Assembly: GCA_013433145.1 (NCBI GenBank)
Contig: CM024183.1
Span: 2,384,501-2,448,500, forward strand
Length of the DNA stretch: 64,000 nucleotides
DNA from: Ascaris suum
Taxonomy: Eukaryota; Nematoda; Chromadorea; Rhabditida; Ascarididae
Direction: 5' to 3'
Under the pieces are notes generated by a model, which did not search any database, was not told the origin of the DNA, and worked only from the letters and a program-made list of their open reading frames with translations. The translations under genes were made by a program, and so were the position numbers. Shown here piece after piece: positions 60,309 to 64,000 of the stretch. Position 1 is the first letter of the stretch. Every line of letters begins with the position of its first letter.

Positions 60309-62961
60309 AATTATTGTGCGATTTACCTTTAAGTTGGGGATTATTTGCTTACTTTTGATCGAGTCCATTTTGATGCAGCGGAGTTGAAGTGATATGCGTA
60401 AAATATGAATGCCATTTTGTTGCATGTATAAAGTCGACAACTAGGCAAAGCTAATGTGTGCAAAACTTGATCATAGATTATTTTGAATAAACTTGGAAGC
60501 ATATCAATGAAGTCTGAATTGACGAGGGGACAGTTCACAAACATTTTCTGGGAAATTCTTTTCGATATCAGCATTCAAGGTGAAATTTTGAGAGGAGGTT
60601 TGCGGGAGATGTACTTCACATTAAAGTATTCTGTTCTACATCCCATGTCTGATATGGTTGTGAAAGTTCTTGTGCTCGGATATACGATTGTGCTAAAGGA
60701 AAATTTTATACTGTCGGAAGTGCCGAGATCGTAGTGAATTCGGTTATGAAGAAAATCTTGCAGGTTTTGTGGGTATTTCAGATGATTGAAATTCTTTTTC
60801 ATGGTGTAAAGTGCAAAAGTGGTCTTACGGTTGTTTTTCCCTCAGAATTCTCAATGTGCTTCCCCCCCCCTCCCACCTAGTTCTTTCTGTCTTTCCTTCC
60901 AAATCCTTATATTCGTGAGGAAAAGAATCTCTCAGCCGAATAGGGGGCCTGAAATTACCCTCTGTTGGCTGAACACAGCTCTAGTGCGCTCGCTAAAATT
61001 ACTTGATCAACTCAATGAGCTTACTGCAACAGAAGAAGTGATTCAGCTTTCGAAAGTTACTGTAATAATGTATAGGACAGCATGACGAAGGTGAGGCTGA
61101 AGAGAGCGCTGGTGAAGAATCTGCACAAGGGTTGGAGTTCTTGCGTCAGTTACCGCAGTTCGAGCAGCTGCGCGAGCTGGTGCAGTCAAATCCGGCCATA
61201 CTCCCGCAAATCATCCAACAGATCGCTCAATCTAATCCAGCGCTGATGCGAGCAATTCAGAGCAATCAGGTTTTTATTTATTTTTCTCTTGCTACTAAAG
61301 AGAGATCCGTCTTTCTCACTGCTGCACTCATTCCGTTCTACTCTTCTGGGGTTGTTTTCGAATCGGTTTTTCCTAAGATTGGAGGCGCTTTCCATATTAA
61401 TCGTTTATCAGTCCTGTTTGATGTGTTTAATTAATAAAAAACGACTCCACTATCACTTGTCATATTCGAATTGCAGAGTGCAGTCCAAAGTTGTGCTGTT
61501 ATTATCCATTCATGAACAGTAGAAAGGGCGCAATTTTAAGTTGGTGCTTTCCTGATGAGTTTTTTTGCGTTTAATTTTTTTCTCACTCGTATTTAGTGAA
61601 AATGGAAGTGTTGAGAATGTGGATAATGTTAATGTTGAGGAACAATTCGTCAATCTGCTCAATGCGCCGAGCACAGAGGGTGGTGGCCAAGGTGGTGCTG
61701 CTCCTGGTGGAGCTCCGCAAGCGCATGCTCAACCACGCGGAATCGCAATCGAGGTGACTGCAGCAGAAAGAGATGCCATCAATCGAGTTCGTTTGCATCT
61801 GATATATTATTAGCATTGCTTATAAACCGTTTTGGCTTAGAGTGTTAGCAACTTTCTTAAGTCAGCGTTGTTTGAAGGGGAGTTTGTGAGGTGGGGGGAG
61901 GAGGGGAAGGAGGGTATAAATGAAGCAAGGTATCTGTGGCAATCCCTTTTCGAAAGAATATCTTCGCATTAATTGAAGTGGAAAGGAGTTGTCAGCGTTT
62001 GGTGACAACTCCTTTGAAGCAGTAGGGGTGGTATTGCATCCCACTTGTATAATATCAGAAGGAAATGGTATCCTTATTCGAACTGTTTACGACGGGATGC
62101 GGAACGATCGTCTTCGTGGTGTAAGGTGAAGTTCAAAGCGAGCACTGCTCAACTGATTGGCCAGCGAATTGTCTTCTTTGTTAGATGTCGTTGATAGTTT
62201 GAGCGATACTTGGTATATTGAAAGGCTAATTTTACACCAGTAACAATGGTTTTTAGAGAAAGGCTGTGCAAAAGAAATGTTAAATTGCAGCTCAAGGCGA
62301 TGGGATTCCCAGAGCAGTTGGTGATAGAGGCATATTTCGCATGTGATAAAAACGAGGATCTGGCTGTTAATTACATTTTGGCACGTATGGATGAAGTTGC
62401 TGTGAGTTATTTTGTTTATTATGACTTCGAGTTTGGATTTTTTTTCTGCTTGTTTTTGTGGTGGAACTAGATGAAATGAAATCAGGGTGGATGGCGTTTA
62501 ATACCTTCCACATAGGCAACGCTAAATGCGGCAATATCTAACTTTTATGCATAAAGCGTCAAATGAGTCGTCTTTAGCATAGTCGTATTTTTTTTTTAGC
62601 ATTTAACGCTGCAATTAATCACGGTATTTTTGTAAGGTTTTTTCAGTAGTGCAACAAGTGCAGCTTCAAATTAGGCGCGTCATAATAAAAGCGACGAATG
62701 TAAACGAAGTATGATTGTTTTATTTTCCGTGACCAAGCACCAAGCTTTTATTATTATTCAGTCTCACGCGCATATGCTTTGTCGTCAAAATGTAGGCCAT
62801 GCTACTTCGTTTGTGCTTTTTTCCCTAATATTAGCGGGTTTTTCCCTTGCTTCTTTTGTTTAGCCGTTTTACTTGATGGTCAATCAATGATCAAATGGGG
62901 TTGTTTTCTGCAGGCGGAATTAGATGCTCTTGAACCACAAGGACAAGGAGGTGCGTCATAA
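55921..62961 (+). CDS. rad-23: RAD23 homologue, UV excision repair / proteasome shuttle protein (10 exons)
   Basis: Exons: 55921-55986, 56209-56295, 56832-56906, 57516-57675, 58926-58993, 59857-59947, 61076-61269, 61640-61786, 62291-62401, 62914-62961; phases join to about 348 aa. Domains in order: ubiquitin-like (residues 1-76, [10 protein letters not shown]...), Ala/Pro/Thr-rich linker, UBA1 (about 130-170, [20 protein letters not shown]), XPC-binding/STI1 domain (about 200-250, [18 protein letters not shown]), Gly/Ala-rich linker, UBA2 (about 293-333, [20 protein letters not shown]). RAD23 proteins bind XPC in nucleotide excision repair and carry ubiquitinated substrates to the proteasome. 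Most introns follow GT...TTTCAG or TATAG; the exon 8 acceptor is unclear (61640 chosen to keep the NQ-EQFVNLL continuity of the family; 61616 is also in frame). No frame breaks seen. Confidence 0.9.
57745..57762 (+). repeat. G-run in RAD23 intron 4
   Basis: GGGGA followed by about 12 G. Length may be unreliable in the assembly. Confidence 0.8.
60250..60305. repeat. (AT)n microsatellite in RAD23 intron 6
   Basis: About 56 bp of uninterrupted TA repeats. Confidence 0.97.
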
Positions 62962-64000
62962 AGCGATGATGGTCAGCGGAATTACGACGGTGCTGAAGTG
63001 TCAGCTGTTTTCGCCTGTTGATATAGGCATCAGTGATTTTTTTTTTCACTCGTCGAGTACATGGGTTGTTTTTTTTTTCATGCAGTTTTATCACCATTTT
63101 ATGTATTTCTTTTTTGATATTCAATTATAGTGTTTTGATCGATCAGAAGTTTATTCTAAAGTTATACCGTTATATGCATGTGGTTTACGTTCAACCCTTT
63201 ACTCGTGTGTATTCTTCGATATTGTCGCAAAAATTTCTGTCCTAGATTAAAGGCTTTCTATATTGACGAACATCATGTCATGTTATAATGCTTGCCTTTA
63301 TTACTTGGTTGTAGTTGTGTGTAAATCTGAAGGGATTATTTGGAGGGGAGAGGGAAGGGGATTTGATTGTAGAACGTTCTGTAGATTATAACATTGTAAG
63401 ATGTTTTGTTTTGAATCAAAGAGGTATGGTGGGTCGATTCATGGTCGGCCGGTAACTGCTGATTTTCTTTTAGAGAGGAATCAAATCATTTTAGAATTAG
63501 ATAAATTTCTTTATTCTACTATGCTATCTTCAGTTAATTACTAGACTGATTTTGCCTTTTTTATATAGTTTCTTAGACATCAGTAGTGAATTTCCCCTTA
63601 TTTAATTCTGAAACATCGACTTATGCAGTAGTTTCTGGTTGAAATTTTCCACTCTTTCGTTTCCCATAATTGATGTTGGCATTTCATCTTATTCGTTATG
63701 TTTTATTCGACGATGTGAAATGATCCGTTAAATTTTCATCTTTTTATCGAATAGGTATTTCCGGATATCCTTTCCTTTTCTGTTCTTTTCTTGTTGAAAC
63801 TCAAAATATGAAGGTCTCAGTAAATGACAAGAGGGACGGGTGGTGTTGATATATTGTTGATCAATGAGGTTCTGCTAATAATCTGTTAAGATGATCGGAG
63901 GTATATTCCCAATTGATCATTCAATTGATCCATCAGCGTACCATAAAACAGACGACAAGTGTTACACATTTGCGCTGTTTGCATGGTGTTGGCCAAAATT
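62962..64000. other. RAD23 3' UTR and downstream flank
   Basis: T-rich DNA after the stop codon. ATTAAA near 63246 could serve as polyadenylation signal. No second gene is recognisable before the window ends. Confidence 0.4.

Overview
The window looks like nematode genomic DNA, most likely clade V and Strongylida-like. The evidence is a RAD23 gene with nematode-style introns and a candidate spliced-leader acceptor just before its ATG, a DUF273 gene relic (a family I know from nematodes), and a BEL/Pao LTR retrotransposon with an env-like ORF. Outside the arrays the DNA is AT-rich, with long (AT)n tracts. I cannot name the species.

Layout. (1) 1-7571: a tandem array whose unit of about 329-345 bp carries one tRNA-Ile(AAT) gene, with 22 copies in view; the array starts before the window. 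(2) 7572-15050: AT-rich DNA with no gene I can defend. (3) 15050-21655: the 5' part of a decayed Gypsy-type element, LTR remnant plus gag, split by a 5.6-kb BEL/Pao-type element at 15897-21524. The inserted element has 603-bp LTRs and a 5-bp target-site duplication. It has lost the core of reverse transcriptase, RNase H and nearly all of integrase, but keeps gag, protease and an env-like ORF. (4) 21656-32195: mostly unassigned DNA, with a broken DUF273-like gene on the minus strand (23601-25899) and a 130-bp (AT)n tract. (5) 32320-52923: a second tRNA-Ile(AAT) array in the same orientation, 62 copies, one degenerate copy at its left edge. (6) 53190-53800: a LINE reverse-transcriptase fragment on the minus strand. 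(7) 55921-62961: a ten-exon RAD23 gene on the plus strand (UBL, UBA1, XPC-binding, UBA2). (8) 62962-64000: its 3' flank.

The outstanding feature is the pair of tRNA arrays: 84 copies of one isoacceptor gene in about 28 kb. The 74-nt tRNA is almost invariant across both arrays, whereas the spacers have drifted into two subfamilies. Nearly all copies lack an oligo-T Pol III terminator within about 150 bp of the tRNA, and the spacer holds a conserved short hairpin. This looks like a tRNA-bearing satellite. Whether it supplies tRNA, acts as a TFIIIC-bound chromatin element, or does both cannot be decided from sequence.

Many of the breaks in the retroelements and in the DUF273 relic are single-base shifts. 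These could be decay or long-read assembly errors, so pseudogene calls here are provisional. The RAD23 exons show no such breaks.
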